DNA of 64,000 nucleotides, taken from Nitrospirillum amazonense. Lineage in GTDB: Bacteria; Pseudomonadota; Alphaproteobacteria; Azospirillales; Azospirillaceae. Below are positions 18,553-31,569 of the stretch, in pieces. Below the pieces are notes generated by a model. It was not told the origin of the DNA. It did not search any database and was given only the letters and a program-made list of their open reading frames with translations. A program made the position numbers and the translations under genes. The DNA lies in NCBI RefSeq assembly GCF_007828045.1, contig NZ_VITN01000004.1, positions 310,001 through 374,000 of the forward strand. Direction: 5' to 3'. Numbering within the stretch: position 1 is the stretch's first letter; each line of letters opens with the position of its first letter.

Positions 18553-19791
18553 TCAGGGGGAAACGGTTGCTTCGATGGCGGTGATGAGCATCGGGATCAA
18601 ATGGCTGGATTCCGCATTCCCATTGGCATGGGAGAATGCCTGCATCGTCTCGATGAGATTTTGCAGATCCCCGTGTTGGCTCTCCCATTTCTGGTGAATT
18701 TCCGCGATGACCTCGGGGGTGGGGTCACGCCCATCGGCGACTTTCTCGCAAAACTGATACCGGACATCTTCCAGCGAAAGATGGTAGTGCGAATAACCCG
18801 CCTCGAATAGGAGGTGGGTGGATATCGTGTATTTGCCCAGGAGCAACAGGATGCCCGCCCATTCAACGCCGTTATCCGGCTGGGGCGGAGGAGAGAGATC
18901 GGCCAGCATCGCGGCGACATGCCTTGGCACCGAGCGGTCCCGCGGCATTTCTTTGCGAAGATTCGCCGCCCGCTGCCGTAGCTCGACCCATAGGGCGGGG
19001 GCGACCGTTTCCCCGGCCAAAACCGCCCGCAGATGCCGTGCCCAATCCATGCGGATCGCATCGAGATGGGGTTCGTCGAGGTAGGCGGGGGACAGGGTGG
19101 CCGGGTCGCCCAGCCAGGCCAGCATCAGGCGCCGCGCGACGTTGGCCACGTCGGCGCCAAGCGGGATGGCGTCGAACACCCGGCCCACCTGCTCGGCGGT
19201 GGTGATGCCGGCGAACTCCATGGCCAAGCCCAACGAAATCGGCAGACCCGTGGCCCGCTCAAAAACGGATGGCTTCGCCTGCCGCATGAAGGCAGAGGAG
19301 ATCGAGCCCCCCTTGGGCCCCCAATAGGACATGCGGCCGTTGGCGATGTCGCCGGCCTCGGCATGGGCCGAGACCCTGTCGAGGAAAAATCGCTTCAACT
19401 CCGCATCGCCGTGGAAGGCGCACCACTCCCCGTCCTTTTGAACAGATTGAGCGTTGCCGTCCGGTGGCGCCACGCCATTGGCGCCCAGCCAGGCGACCAA
19501 CTTGCCATAAGGGTGGACGCCGGTGATGCGCGCGACTTCACCCCCATCCTTGAACAGCAGCAGGGTGGGAATGCCGCGGACCGCCAGGCGATCCCAGAAG
19601 GACTTGTTGGCGTCCATGTCCATTTGCGCGACCGTGAGCGCCGGACCAAAAGCCTTGGCCAAACGCTCGACCGTTGGCATCAGGGCATGGCAGGGCGCAC
19701 ACCAGTCCGCCCATAAGTCGAGCAGTATCGGCCCCTTGGCGGCGAGCACCTTTTCCTCGAACTGCCCGCCATCGATCTGCAAGAGGCTCAA
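18553..19791 (-). CDS. Thioredoxin-domain protein with long unassigned C-terminal region
   Basis: A 412-residue protein without signal peptide. Residues 1-105 are a thioredoxin fold with active site WADWCAPCHA (Cys 31, Cys 34) and the cis-Pro loop GIPTLLLF. An alanine replaces the glycine of WCGPC, which would alter the redox potential. The remaining 300 residues are helix-rich, contain several Trp and His residues and match no domain I recognise; they are not the TPR tail of YbbN/CnoX. Base composition is less GC-rich than the flanks. It might be a redox chaperone or a dedicated reductant for an unknown partner (inference). It may follow a small ORF 44 bp upstream on the same strand. Confidence 0.8.
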   Translation of the reverse strand: MSLLQIDGGQFEEKVLAAKGPILLDLWADWCAPCHALMPTVERLAKAFGPALTVAQMDMDANKSFWDRLAVRGIPTLLLFKDGGEVARITGVHPYGKLVAWLGANGVAPPDGNAQSVQKDGEWCAFHGDAELKRFFLDRVSAHAEAGDIANGRMSYWGPKGGSISSAFMRQAKPSVFERATGLPISLGLAMEFAGITTAEQVGRVFDAIPLGADVANVARRLMLAWLGDPATLSPAYLDEPHLDAIRMDWARHLRAVLAGETVAPALWVELRQRAANLRKEMPRDRSVPRHVAAMLADLSPPPQPDNGVEWAGILLLLGKYTISTHLLFEAGYSHYHLSLEDVRYQFCEKVADGRDPTPEVIAEIHQKWESQHGDLQNLIETMQAFSHANGNAESSHLIPMLITAIEATVSP

Positions 19792-19835
19792 AGTGATCTC
19801 CTTCGCCTGGAGTTAATTTTAAAATTCGGGTGGTT

Positions 19836-20015
19836 TTAAGGTGCGAACACGTCCTGCCGGATCGCTATGGCGACATGAGGCGGATGGATTCCACAGCGCT
19901 TGGCCCAGGCTCTGACGGTTTGCGTAAGCCGATCCAATCCGTTCGCCCGGCTGCTCACCGAGACTTGGATGTCCTTCTCTTCGTCGGTCCAGGCGTGAGG
20001 TTGGGAATTTTTCAT
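19836..20015 (-). CDS. Possible small protein, DUF3606-like
   Basis: A 59-residue frame starting MKNSQPHAWTDEEKDI. Its central stretch (RLTQTVRAWAKRCGIHPPHV) has the layout of DUF3606 small proteins (charged start, VRxWxxxxGI, then a helix). Codon choice is only mildly GC3-biased and no ribosome site is obvious, so it may be a remnant. It ends 44 bp before the thioredoxin-fusion gene on the same strand. Confidence 0.3.
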   Translation of the reverse strand: MKNSQPHAWTDEEKDIQVSVSSRANGLDRLTQTVRAWAKRCGIHPPHVAIAIRQDVFAP

Positions 20016-20323
20016 TATTTGGTATGAATAATAGATATCAGTGAAATTTGGATTCCCCATCAACTTAAAAAGCACAAATGGGGCATATAATTTTCTTATG
20101 ACGTCATAAGGAAGACTTTGTTTGGATAATTAGAATTATTGACTTGAAGAGATCGATGCGTCACATGTTGCGCAAAGCGATAATGTCGAATCTTCGCTGA
20201 TAAAACGCAGGGGGCGTTTTTCAATGCGGTGGAATCACCTGTCTGGATGCGGTCGAGGGCGAGGCTGGCGGGGCGTCGGCTCGTGCACGCAACGGACCCT
20301 GGGCATGATGGGCGTATCTTAAC
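20016..20323. other. AT-rich intergenic region upstream of macA
   Basis: About 300 bp, clearly more AT-rich than its surroundings and with no convincing gene. It contains the perfect palindrome at 20095-20110 and must hold the macA promoter, but no clean -35/-10 pair could be assigned. Composition suggests a recombination or acquisition boundary. Confidence 0.5.
20095..20110. promoter_or_regulatory. Perfect 16-bp palindrome, probable operator
   Basis: CTTATGACGTCATAAG is an exact two-fold palindrome with no spacer. It lies 214 bp upstream of macA and 80 bp upstream of the small leftward frame. A dimeric repressor or activator site is likely; the regulator is not identifiable from the window. 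Confidence 0.5.
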
Positions 20324-21505
20324 GTGAAAAAACTGACCTATATCGGCATCATCGCGGGCGTGGTGGTGGCCGGCGTCCTGATAAAGTTTGTGGTGTGGCC
20401 GTCGCACGCCGCACCGCAATATGTCACGGTGCCGGTCAAGCGCGGCGCCGTCGAGCAGACGGTGCTCGCCAGCGGCGTCCTCTTTCCCAAAAAGCTGGTG
20501 AGCGTCGGCGCCCAGGTTTCCGGCCAGGTGAAGCTGCTGAACGTCACGCTTGGCCAGCAGGTGACCCAGGGACAGTTGATCGCCGAAATCGATTCCGCGC
20601 CGCAGGTGAACGCCCTGAAGGCCGCCGAAGCGGCGCTGGAAAATGTTCAGGCCGAACTCGGCGGGCGGCAGGCGACCCTGGAACAGGCCAAGCTGAACTT
20701 CGAACGTGAGGCCGCCATGGCGGCCAGGAACGCGAATTCAAGGCTGGATTACGAGACGGCGCGGGCGGCGTACGACAATGCGCGCGCCGATGTCGCCGCG
20801 CTCAACGCCCAGATCTCCCAAGCCAAAATCGCCGTCGACCTGGCCAACGTCAATCTGCGCTACACTAAGATCTCCGCCCCCATCGACGGCACGGTCGTTT
20901 CCGTGGTGACGGAGCAAGGCCAGACCGTGAACGCGAACCAGACCGCGCCGACCATCATCCTGCTGGCCGACCTGAAGACCATGACGGTCAAGGCCAAAAT
21001 CTCCGAAGCGGATATCGTGAAGGTGAAGCCGGGCCAGGATCTGTATTTCAAAATCCTGGCCTCCAATGAGCACCGCTATTACTCGACCCTGCGCTTCATA
21101 GATCCGGCGCCGGAGGATATAGAGTCCTCCATGGACACCAGTTCCAGCAGCCGCGGCAGCGGCGGTACGGCCGCCACGGCCAACCCGGTCTACTACAACG
21201 GCCGCTTCGACGTCGAAAATCCGGATGGGCAGTTGCGGCCCAACATGACGGCTGAGGTCTTCATCGTGCTGGCCAAGGCGGAGAACGCCCTGGTCGTCCC
21301 ATCGGCCGCGCTGGGGCCGGGCACCGCTGGCGGCGACCGAACCGTGCGGGTCCTTGGCGCGGAGGGCGTCTCCACCCGGACGGTGCGCGTCGGCATCGAC
21401 AATAACGAGCAGGCGGAAATCCTGAGCGGGCTCGAGGCCAGTGAAAAGGTGATCGTCGGGGAGATGACGCCGGGCGACGGGCCCCAGAAGCCCACACGGC
21501 GATAG
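20324..21505 (+). CDS. macA: MacA-like periplasmic adaptor (HlyD family)
   Basis: A 393-residue membrane-fusion protein that couples the MacB ABC pump to an outer-membrane channel. An N-terminal hydrophobic anchor (IGIIAGVVVAGVLIKFVVW) is followed by a half-lipoyl motif (GQVSGQVKLL-like), a long coiled-coil hairpin (about 95-175), the second lipoyl half (ISAPIDGTVVSV) and beta-barrel and membrane-proximal domains. A Ser/Gly-rich insertion near residues 270-285 is unusual. The only suitable start is GTG at 20324. macB follows after 9 bp and a NodT-type channel completes the tripartite set. Confidence 0.9.
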   Translation: MKKLTYIGIIAGVVVAGVLIKFVVWPSHAAPQYVTVPVKRGAVEQTVLASGVLFPKKLVSVGAQVSGQVKLLNVTLGQQVTQGQLIAEIDSAPQVNALKAAEAALENVQAELGGRQATLEQAKLNFEREAAMAARNANSRLDYETARAAYDNARADVAALNAQISQAKIAVDLANVNLRYTKISAPIDGTVVSVVTEQGQTVNANQTAPTIILLADLKTMTVKAKISEADIVKVKPGQDLYFKILASNEHRYYSTLRFIDPAPEDIESSMDTSSSSRGSGGTAATANPVYYNGRFDVENPDGQLRPNMTAEVFIVLAKAENALVVPSAALGPGTAGGDRTVRVLGAEGVSTRTVRVGIDNNEQAEILSGLEASEKVIVGEMTPGDGPQKPTRR

Positions 21506-21514
21506 GGGGCGGCG

Positions 21515-23458
21515 ATGAACGACACGCGGCTCGAACTGACGCGCGTGACCAGGGAATACATCTCCGGCCCGAATACCATCGCCGCCTTGCGGGACGTCTC
21601 CTTGACCATAGAACCGGGTGAGATGGTCGCCATCGTCGGCGCCTCCGGCTCGGGGAAATCCACGCTGCTCAATATCCTGGGCTGCCTGGATCGCCCCACG
21701 TCGGGCAGCTATAGGGTGGCGGGGCAGGAAACGGGCATGCTGTCGTCCGATGATCTGGCGCGGCTGCGCCGGGAGCGGGTCGGCTTCGTGTTCCAGCACT
21801 ACAACCTGCTGTCCAGCTTGACGGCGGCCGATAACGTTTCCATGCCGGCGATCTATGACGGCCTGCCGCGCCGTGACCGGCTGTGCCGGGCGGAAATGCT
21901 GTTGGGACAGTTCGGGCTCAAGGACAGGGCCGACCACAAACCCAACCAACTCTCCGGCGGTCAGCAGCAGCGGGTCAGCATCGCGCGGGCGCTGATGAAC
22001 GGCGGGCCCGTCATTCTGGCCGACGAACCCACCGGGGCGCTGGACCAGAATACCGGCGAGCAGGTGTTGCTGGCGCTGAAGGAACTGCATGCGAAGGGGC
22101 ACACGGTCATCATCGTCACGCACGACATGACGGTGGCGCAGCATGCGGAGAGGATCATCGAGATCCGGGATGGCGCCATCATCGCGGATTCCGGCCGGCG
22201 GGTGACACAGGGTGAGGGACGGCGAGCCGCGTCCCACGCCCGGTCATCCGGCTGGATGGGCCTGTGGCGCCATCTGGAAGCGGCCCGGATGGCGCTGGCG
22301 TCCTTGAACGCCCACCGCCTGCGCACACTGCTGACCATGCTGGGCATCATTATCGGCACCGCGGCCGTGGTGACTGTGGCGGCGCTGGGTGAAGGCGCCC
22401 GCCTGCGGGTCATCGCCAACATCAGCACCCTGGGAACGAACACCCTCGATATCTATGCGGGGGTCGGCTGGGGGAGTATGCGCGCCGGCGCCGTCACGAC
22501 CTTGACGGCGAAGGATGTCGCCGCGCTGGGCCGCCACGATTATATCGACAGCGTCACCCCCATGGTCACGGGCAAGGTCACGCTGCGCTTTGGCAACCTC
22601 GCCGCGAACGCCATCATCAGCGGCGTGGGAAGCCAGTATTTCCGGGTCCATGGGGTCCGGCTGTCCTCCGGGGCGGTTTTTGACGATGATGCGGTTTCCC
22701 AGCTAGCGCCCGTCGTCATCATCGACTCCAAGGTGCGCGACCAGTTCTTCGGGTCCGGGACGGCCCCCCTCGGCCAGGTCATCCTGGTGGGCACGGTGCC
22801 ATGCCGGATCATCGGCGTCGCCGATGAGGATAATCTGGGTGCCATCCAGCGGGGCGATCTGAATATCTGGGCGCCCTATACGGCCGTTTCCGGCCGGCTA
22901 ACGGGCTCGGCCCGGCTGGATGGCATCACGGTTCGGCCCAAGGCCGCCTACTCGACCGAGGTTGTCGAGCAGGCCGTGACCAAGCTCCTGACGTTGCTGC
23001 ACGGAAGGAAGGATTTCCACACCTACAATGTCGACCTGATCCGCAAGTCGATCGAGGGCGCCAACAACACCATGACCCTGCTGACATCGATGATCGCGGT
23101 CATCTCCCTGATCGTCGGTGGCATCGGCGTCATGAACATCACCCTGGTATCGGTGACGGAGCGCACGCAGGAAATCGGGGTGCGCCTGGCCGTCGGCGCC
23201 CGGCAAAGCGATATCCTGAGCCAGTTTCTGCTGGAGGCGGTGTTCGTATGCCTGATCGGCGGTGTGCTGGGTGTCCTGAGCGCGGTGGGCATCGGCCAGG
23301 TGCTGGCGAAGGCCGCCCCGTCCACGGCCATGGTGATCTCGCCGGTGACGATCCTGATCGCCTTCGCCAGTTCCACAAGCATCGGCCTCATTTTCGGATT
23401 TGTCCCGGCGCGCAACGCCGCCCGGCTCAATCCCGTTGACGCCCTGGGGAAAAACTGA
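21515..23458 (+). CDS. macB: MacB-like ABC transporter, fused ATPase-permease
   Basis: A 647-residue inner-membrane mechanotransmission ABC protein. The N-terminal ATPase has Walker A (GASGSGKST), signature (LSGGQQQR) and Walker B (ILADEPTGALD). One transmembrane helix (about 268-290), a large periplasmic MacB_PCD domain and three C-terminal helices of the FtsX type (IVGGIGVMNI onward) follow. With MacA and an outer-membrane factor, MacB expels macrolides, lipopeptides, toxins or haem precursors from the periplasm. Its TGA overlaps the ATG of the nodT-like gene by one base. Substrate unknown. Confidence 0.93.
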   Translation: MNDTRLELTRVTREYISGPNTIAALRDVSLTIEPGEMVAIVGASGSGKSTLLNILGCLDRPTSGSYRVAGQETGMLSSDDLARLRRERVGFVFQHYNLLSSLTAADNVSMPAIYDGLPRRDRLCRAEMLLGQFGLKDRADHKPNQLSGGQQQRVSIARALMNGGPVILADEPTGALDQNTGEQVLLALKELHAKGHTVIIVTHDMTVAQHAERIIEIRDGAIIADSGRRVTQGEGRRAASHARSSGWMGLWRHLEAARMALASLNAHRLRTLLTMLGIIIGTAAVVTVAALGEGARLRVIANISTLGTNTLDIYAGVGWGSMRAGAVTTLTAKDVAALGRHDYIDSVTPMVTGKVTLRFGNLAANAIISGVGSQYFRVHGVRLSSGAVFDDDAVSQLAPVVIIDSKVRDQFFGSGTAPLGQVILVGTVPCRIIGVADEDNLGAIQRGDLNIWAPYTAVSGRLTGSARLDGITVRPKAAYSTEVVEQAVTKLLTLLHGRKDFHTYNVDLIRKSIEGANNTMTLLTSMIAVISLIVGGIGVMNITLVSVTERTQEIGVRLAVGARQSDILSQFLLEAVFVCLIGGVLGVLSAVGIGQVLAKAAPSTAMVISPVTILIAFASSTSIGLIFGFVPARNAARLNPVDALGKN

Positions 23459-24912
23459 TGGCCGATGTCCTGAAACCGTTCAGGCTGTTCCCCCTTGCGC
23501 TTGCCGCCACTTTGGCGGGGTGTGTCGTGGGGCCTGATTTCGTGAAGCCCCCGTCCGACGGCTATGCGCCAGCGCCGCATCCCGACCGCACTGTCGCCTC
23601 CCAGGGACCCGCCGGCGCCGCCCAGGGCTTCGGCGTCAGCGACGATATCCAGGGCGACTGGTGGACGCTGTACCATGACCGGAAGCTGGACGCCCTGATC
23701 GCCCACGCCATCGCAGGAAGTCCGACGCTGGAGGCGGCCCAGGCGACGCTGCGCTCGGCCAGTGCCAACCTCGCGGCCGCCCGGGCGGGCCTGCTGCCGA
23801 TCGCCACGGCCACCGTTTCGGCCAACGAGAGCAGGACGACGGGAAAATATGCGTCGACGGCGTCGCAGTACGGCGCGTCCGTCGGGGCGTCGTATACCGT
23901 GGACGTCTTCGGCGGCGTCCGCAGGATGATCGAGATGCAGCAGGCGGCGCTGGATCTGCAGCGCTTCTCCGTCGAAAGCAGCTACCTGGCCCTCACGTCC
24001 AACGTCATCACCACGGCGTTGCAGGAGGCGCTGCTCTCGGCCGAACTGTCGGCGGAGGAGGAAATACGGTCGCGCCAGGCCAAGCAGCTGGAGATCATCC
24101 GCATACGGGAGCAGAGCGGCGCGGAATCGCCGGCCAACGTGCTGACGCAGGAAAGCGTGCTGTTGGGCACGGAGTCCGCGCTGACGACGCTCCGGACCCA
24201 GCGGACGCAGATACGCCACTTGCTGGCGGTCTATCTGGGGGATGACCCCGCCACCTTCGCTGGCGGCGGCCTGACGCTTTCCGGCCTGACGCTGCCGACG
24301 GACTTGCCATCCAGCGTCCCGGCCAAGCTCACGGAGCGGAGGCCCGATATCCGCCAAGCGGAGGCGGCGTTGCACCAGGCGTCGGCGGCGATTGGCGTGG
24401 CCGTTGCCGCCCGGATTCCGGACGTCGGCCTGACGGCGGCGCTGTCGACGAATTCGGGTGCGCTGCCGACCCTGTTTTCCAGCGGCCTCATCGGCTTGGG
24501 GGCCAGCGTCACCCAGACCCTTTTCGATGGCGGCGCCCTGGCGGCGCGCGAGGACGCCAGCAGGGCAGCCTATGACGCGGCGGTGGCAACCTATCGGCAG
24601 ACCGTTCTCAGCGCCCTGCAAAATGTCTGTGACGTTCTGGCGGCCATCGACGCCGATGCCCAGACCCTGTCGATCACCACCCGCCAGGAGGAGCGGGCGC
24701 GCCAGAGCCTGGAAATATCGGAAGTCCAGTACCAGTACGGCAAGATCCGCTACGCGGACCTCCTCAACGCCGAGGAGCAATATCAAAGCGCCACCATCGC
24801 CCGCCTGAGCGCGATGGCGTCCCGGTTCTCCGACACGGCGGCTCTCTATGTCGCGTTGGGCGGAGGGTGGTGGCACCGGCGGGAAGCATCCCCCATTCCG
24901 ACCATGGAATGA
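23458..24912 (+). CDS. Outer-membrane efflux lipoprotein, NodT/TolC family
   Basis: A 484-residue outer-membrane factor. The signal peptide ends in a lipobox (TLAGC, Cys 22), so it is lipid-anchored like NodT, OprM and CusC. Two OEP repeats follow, with the usual coiled-coil segments and the GLGASVTQTLFDGG strand near residue 345. Its start overlaps the macB stop by one base, showing translational coupling. It should supply the exit duct for the MacAB pump encoded just upstream. Confidence 0.92.
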   Translation: MADVLKPFRLFPLALAATLAGCVVGPDFVKPPSDGYAPAPHPDRTVASQGPAGAAQGFGVSDDIQGDWWTLYHDRKLDALIAHAIAGSPTLEAAQATLRSASANLAAARAGLLPIATATVSANESRTTGKYASTASQYGASVGASYTVDVFGGVRRMIEMQQAALDLQRFSVESSYLALTSNVITTALQEALLSAELSAEEEIRSRQAKQLEIIRIREQSGAESPANVLTQESVLLGTESALTTLRTQRTQIRHLLAVYLGDDPATFAGGGLTLSGLTLPTDLPSSVPAKLTERRPDIRQAEAALHQASAAIGVAVAARIPDVGLTAALSTNSGALPTLFSSGLIGLGASVTQTLFDGGALAAREDASRAAYDAAVATYRQTVLSALQNVCDVLAAIDADAQTLSITTRQEERARQSLEISEVQYQYGKIRYADLLNAEEQYQSATIARLSAMASRFSDTAALYVALGGGWWHRREASPIPTME

Positions 24913-24940
24913 AGGAATCGCCACCCGCCGGCTGCTGAAC

Positions 24941-26536
24941 TTACTCGCTTGCTCCCGGCGCCGCCGCCTTGACGAAGTGGCGGACGTCGTCGGTCAGCTT
25001 ATCGAGGGCGGCGCGGTTCAGATACATCATGTGCCCCGCCTCGTAATAGCTGAAGGTCACCCGGTCGGTGGGCACGCCGTTGGCGTTCATGGCGTTCTCG
25101 TTGGAGAAGAAGGGCACGCAGATGTCGTACCAGCCGCCGGCCATGAACACCTTCAGCTTGGGGTTCTGGCGCATGGCGTCGCCGTACCAGGGCGCCACGT
25201 TGGCGTAGCCGCCGCCTTCGTCGCCCCAGGTCTTCCAATCCCAGTTCTTGCCCACGTCGCCGCTGGTCCGGTACTCCCGGTCCATCTTGATGTTCAGGTC
25301 GCTCAGCAGATAGCTCTGCAGCGTGGTGGCGAAGGCCGCACCCACGCCATAGCCGGAGGGATCGCTTTCCGCCGAATCACCCGCCGAATCATATTCCTGG
25401 CCGGTGTAGCGCCCGTCGTAGACGCCGACGACCTTGCCCTGGTCGCGCAACAGCTCCTTGGCGAAGCGCACGTCGCGGACGCGCAGGTTGGTGCGGTCGA
25501 GATAGGCGGGCGACAGGCCGGTGTAGCGCGACAGCTTGTCGATCACGCCCTTGCGCTCGGCCGGGGTCATGCGGTTGCCCTTCAGCAGGGCCACCGGATA
25601 TTCCTCCACCGCGAACTTGCGCACCTGGTTCATGAAGGCGTCGAACCCCATGGAGGTGTCGGCGATCTTCTTGTGGTACCAGGCGACGGCGGCGTAGGTC
25701 GGCAGGAAGGCCGGGTAGGGCACGTCGTTGCCGCGGTTGAATTCGAACGCGCCATAGTCGACGGCGCCGGAGACGACGATCAGGCCGTTCAGGCCCACCG
25801 GCGCGCCATTCTCCAGCAGTTCGGGCAGCAGGGCGCCGATGCGCATGCCGCCATAGCTCTCACCGCCGATGAAGACGGGGGAGTTCCAGCGCTTGTGGTC
25901 GGTCAGCCAGCGGCGCATGAACTGCGCGATGGAGTGGGCGTCCTGCTTCACGCCGTAATAGTCCTTCTCATCCCCCTTGGGCAGCAGGCGGCTGTAGCCG
26001 GTGCCCACCGGGTCGATGAAGACCAGGTCGGCCACGTCCAGCAGGCTTTGCGGGTTGTCCTTCAGGGGGTAGGGCGGGCTGCCGGCGCTGGTGGCGTCGC
26101 TGGGCACGTCCACGCGCTTCGGGCCCCAGGCGCCCATGTGCAGCCACAGGCTGGCCGAACCGGGGCCGCCGTTGAACAGAAAGATCAGCGGGCGCTGGGT
26201 CGCATCTTTCACGCCCTTCTTCACATAGGCGGTGGAAAAGACGGTGGCCGCGTCCTCCTCCTTGTCGTTCACCAGGTGGGTTTCGCCGGCCAGCACCTGA
26301 TAGTCCACGCGCTTGCCGTTGAAGGTGCCGCTGCGGTCGATGGTGAAGTGCTTAGGCGTCCAATCTTTGTCGCCCCCGGCTTTGTCGCCCCCGGCCTTGT
26401 CGTCGCTCTTGGCCTGGTCGGCCGCCGGCTTGTCGCCGGCGTTGGCGGGCGTGCTGGTGATGGCCATGTGCGTGGTCAGCAAGACCATGGCCGTGCCGGC
26501 CAGCAGGGCCGCCAGCTTCCACTTCGGTGCGGACAT
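24941..26536 (-). CDS. Exported serine carboxypeptidase, S10 family
   Basis: A 531-residue alpha/beta-hydrolase of peptidase family S10. The signal peptide follows ATG 26536 (MSAPKWKLAALLAGTAMVLL). Family landmarks: NGGPGSASLW oxyanion loop, nucleophile Ser in GGESYGG, Asp in GGWYDICVP and His in YEAGHMMYLN, giving a complete Ser-Asp-His triad. A short Lys/Asp/Gly-rich linker with the repeat DKAGG lies just after the signal peptide. Likely releases C-terminal amino acids from peptides in the periplasm or medium. A longer open frame reaches 26674 but lacks a plausible signal start. Confidence 0.9.
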   Translation of the reverse strand: MSAPKWKLAALLAGTAMVLLTTHMAITSTPANAGDKPAADQAKSDDKAGGDKAGGDKDWTPKHFTIDRSGTFNGKRVDYQVLAGETHLVNDKEEDAATVFSTAYVKKGVKDATQRPLIFLFNGGPGSASLWLHMGAWGPKRVDVPSDATSAGSPPYPLKDNPQSLLDVADLVFIDPVGTGYSRLLPKGDEKDYYGVKQDAHSIAQFMRRWLTDHKRWNSPVFIGGESYGGMRIGALLPELLENGAPVGLNGLIVVSGAVDYGAFEFNRGNDVPYPAFLPTYAAVAWYHKKIADTSMGFDAFMNQVRKFAVEEYPVALLKGNRMTPAERKGVIDKLSRYTGLSPAYLDRTNLRVRDVRFAKELLRDQGKVVGVYDGRYTGQEYDSAGDSAESDPSGYGVGAAFATTLQSYLLSDLNIKMDREYRTSGDVGKNWDWKTWGDEGGGYANVAPWYGDAMRQNPKLKVFMAGGWYDICVPFFSNENAMNANGVPTDRVTFSYYEAGHMMYLNRAALDKLTDDVRHFVKAAAPGASE

Positions 26537-26720
26537 GTGTAGGAACCCCCATAACCCCTGGTTTCGTTGTTGCCCGGCGTCCGCCGCTTCCCCGCAGTGC
26601 CGGCCCGGGCTTGGGTGTAGTCTAGACATGGGGAAGGCTCGCGGGCAAAGGTCCCGTCTGTCGCGGGTCGGCAAAAACGGACCGGGAAAAGCGGTATGGC
26701 GTGCTCATGCGGCAGTGGAC

Positions 26721-26762
26721 CTCGCAAAATGGCCCTCGCAAAGTGGCCCTCGCAAATTTGCA
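26721..26762. repeat. Three tandem 14-bp repeats
   Basis: Units begin at 26721, 26735 and 26749. The first two read CTCGCAAAATGGCC and CTCGCAAAGTGGCC; the third keeps CTCGCAAA and then diverges. They lie in the 299-bp gap between the leftward S10 peptidase and the rightward Tim44-like gene, where they may affect either promoter. Confidence 0.75.
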
Positions 26763-26835
26763 AAGGGGGCCCACATTAGAGTGGCCATGTTTGGGTGGGA
26801 CTGAAAAATCGGTCCCTTTTTTAGGGGGAGAGAGA

Positions 26836-27849
26836 ATGTTCGGTCGGTTTGGTTCGCGTGCGGTCGCCGCCGTGCTGGCGGTGTCCCTGGCCTTGGCGCC
26901 TTTGGCCGCCGATGCCCGCCCGGGCCGCAGTTCCAGTTCCGGCAGCCGCGGCAGCCGGACCTACACCACGCCCGCCACCCCGTCGGTGACGGGCCAGCCC
27001 ATCCAGCGCAGCATCACCCCGCCGCCGGCCGCCGCGCCCGCGGCACCCGCCTATCAGCCGCGACCGGCCTTCCAGCAGCCGTTCGCCCAGCCGGGATTCG
27101 CCCAACCCAGCTTCACCCAGCGCCATCCCTTCCTGTCCGGCATGATGGGCGGTTTCCTGGGTGCCAGTCTGTACAACTCGCTGTTCGGCCATCATGGATA
27201 TGGCGTGAGCGGCGATTACGGCAGCGGCTCGGGGGGCGCCTTCGGCGGCTTTCTCCGCCTGCTGATCATGCTGGGCATCGCCTACCTGATCTACCGCCTG
27301 GTGCGCATGGCCATCAGCGGTCCGCGCACGGCTCCGGCGTCAGGCATGACGTATGAGATGTACCCGCCCCAGGACGCGCCCTACCAGGCCATGCCCTTCG
27401 GCGGGTCGGCGTCGATGCCGCCGCCGGCACCGGTGCCCGCCATCGGCGTGCAGATGCAGGGCCAGGACCTGTCGGCGTTCGAGCAGATCCTGACCGGCAT
27501 CATGGACAGCTGGAGCAAGGGGGACCTGACGGCCCTGCGCCGCCACCTGACGCCGGAGATGCTGTCCTATTACGGCGAGGAGATGACGGAGAACCAAAGC
27601 CGAGGCATCCGCAACCTGGTGGCCGATGTCCAGCTGGTGAAGGGCGACGTGGTGGAAAGCTGGCACGAGGACGGCCGCACCTACTGCACGGCCCTGCTGC
27701 GCTGGCGCGCCCGCGACTGGACGGTGGATGAGAACACCGGCCGCGTCGTGTCCGGCGATGACCGTCACGCGGAGGAGGTGCAGGAACTCTGGACCTTTGT
27801 GCGGGCGGATGGCGGGCGCTGGCTGCTGTCGGCCATCCAGCAGGTTTGA
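26836..27849 (+). CDS. Tim44-like domain membrane protein
   Basis: A 337-residue protein: signal-like N-terminus (AAVLAVSLALAPLAADA), a low-complexity Ser/Pro/Gln region (about 30-100), a Gly-rich membrane segment (GFLRLLIMLGIAYLIYRLV, about 140-160) and a C-terminal Tim44 domain (about 215-335). Bacterial Tim44-like proteins are inner-membrane proteins of unclear function, related to the mitochondrial import factor and mL45. The ATG at 26836 follows a GGGGGAGAG ribosome site. Single gene convergent with the hybrid kinase. Confidence 0.83.
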   Translation: MFGRFGSRAVAAVLAVSLALAPLAADARPGRSSSSGSRGSRTYTTPATPSVTGQPIQRSITPPPAAAPAAPAYQPRPAFQQPFAQPGFAQPSFTQRHPFLSGMMGGFLGASLYNSLFGHHGYGVSGDYGSGSGGAFGGFLRLLIMLGIAYLIYRLVRMAISGPRTAPASGMTYEMYPPQDAPYQAMPFGGSASMPPPAPVPAIGVQMQGQDLSAFEQILTGIMDSWSKGDLTALRRHLTPEMLSYYGEEMTENQSRGIRNLVADVQLVKGDVVESWHEDGRTYCTALLRWRARDWTVDENTGRVVSGDDRHAEEVQELWTFVRADGGRWLLSAIQQV

Positions 27850-27874
27850 GCCTCAGGCGCGACAGCGGCGACCG

Positions 27875-31393
<3,519 letters not shown>

Positions 31394-31569
31394 CCCGACC
31401 TCACGATTCTTCAGCGGCCATCTTTGCCAGTTAGCCTGAACAAATCGTTAGGATTAACCCCACCTCCCTAACTCTATACTTATAGGTATTGGATTCCCGA
31501 TCGTTTGGATTCCAGGGGTTCGGCCGCCCCGTCTTTCATGGATATTCCCCCGCCCGAAAAGACGCCTGA

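Noticed and set aside
20096-20419. 107-codon leftward frame over the macA start
   Set aside because: No ribosome site, no recognisable motif, and it overlaps the macA anchor sequence.
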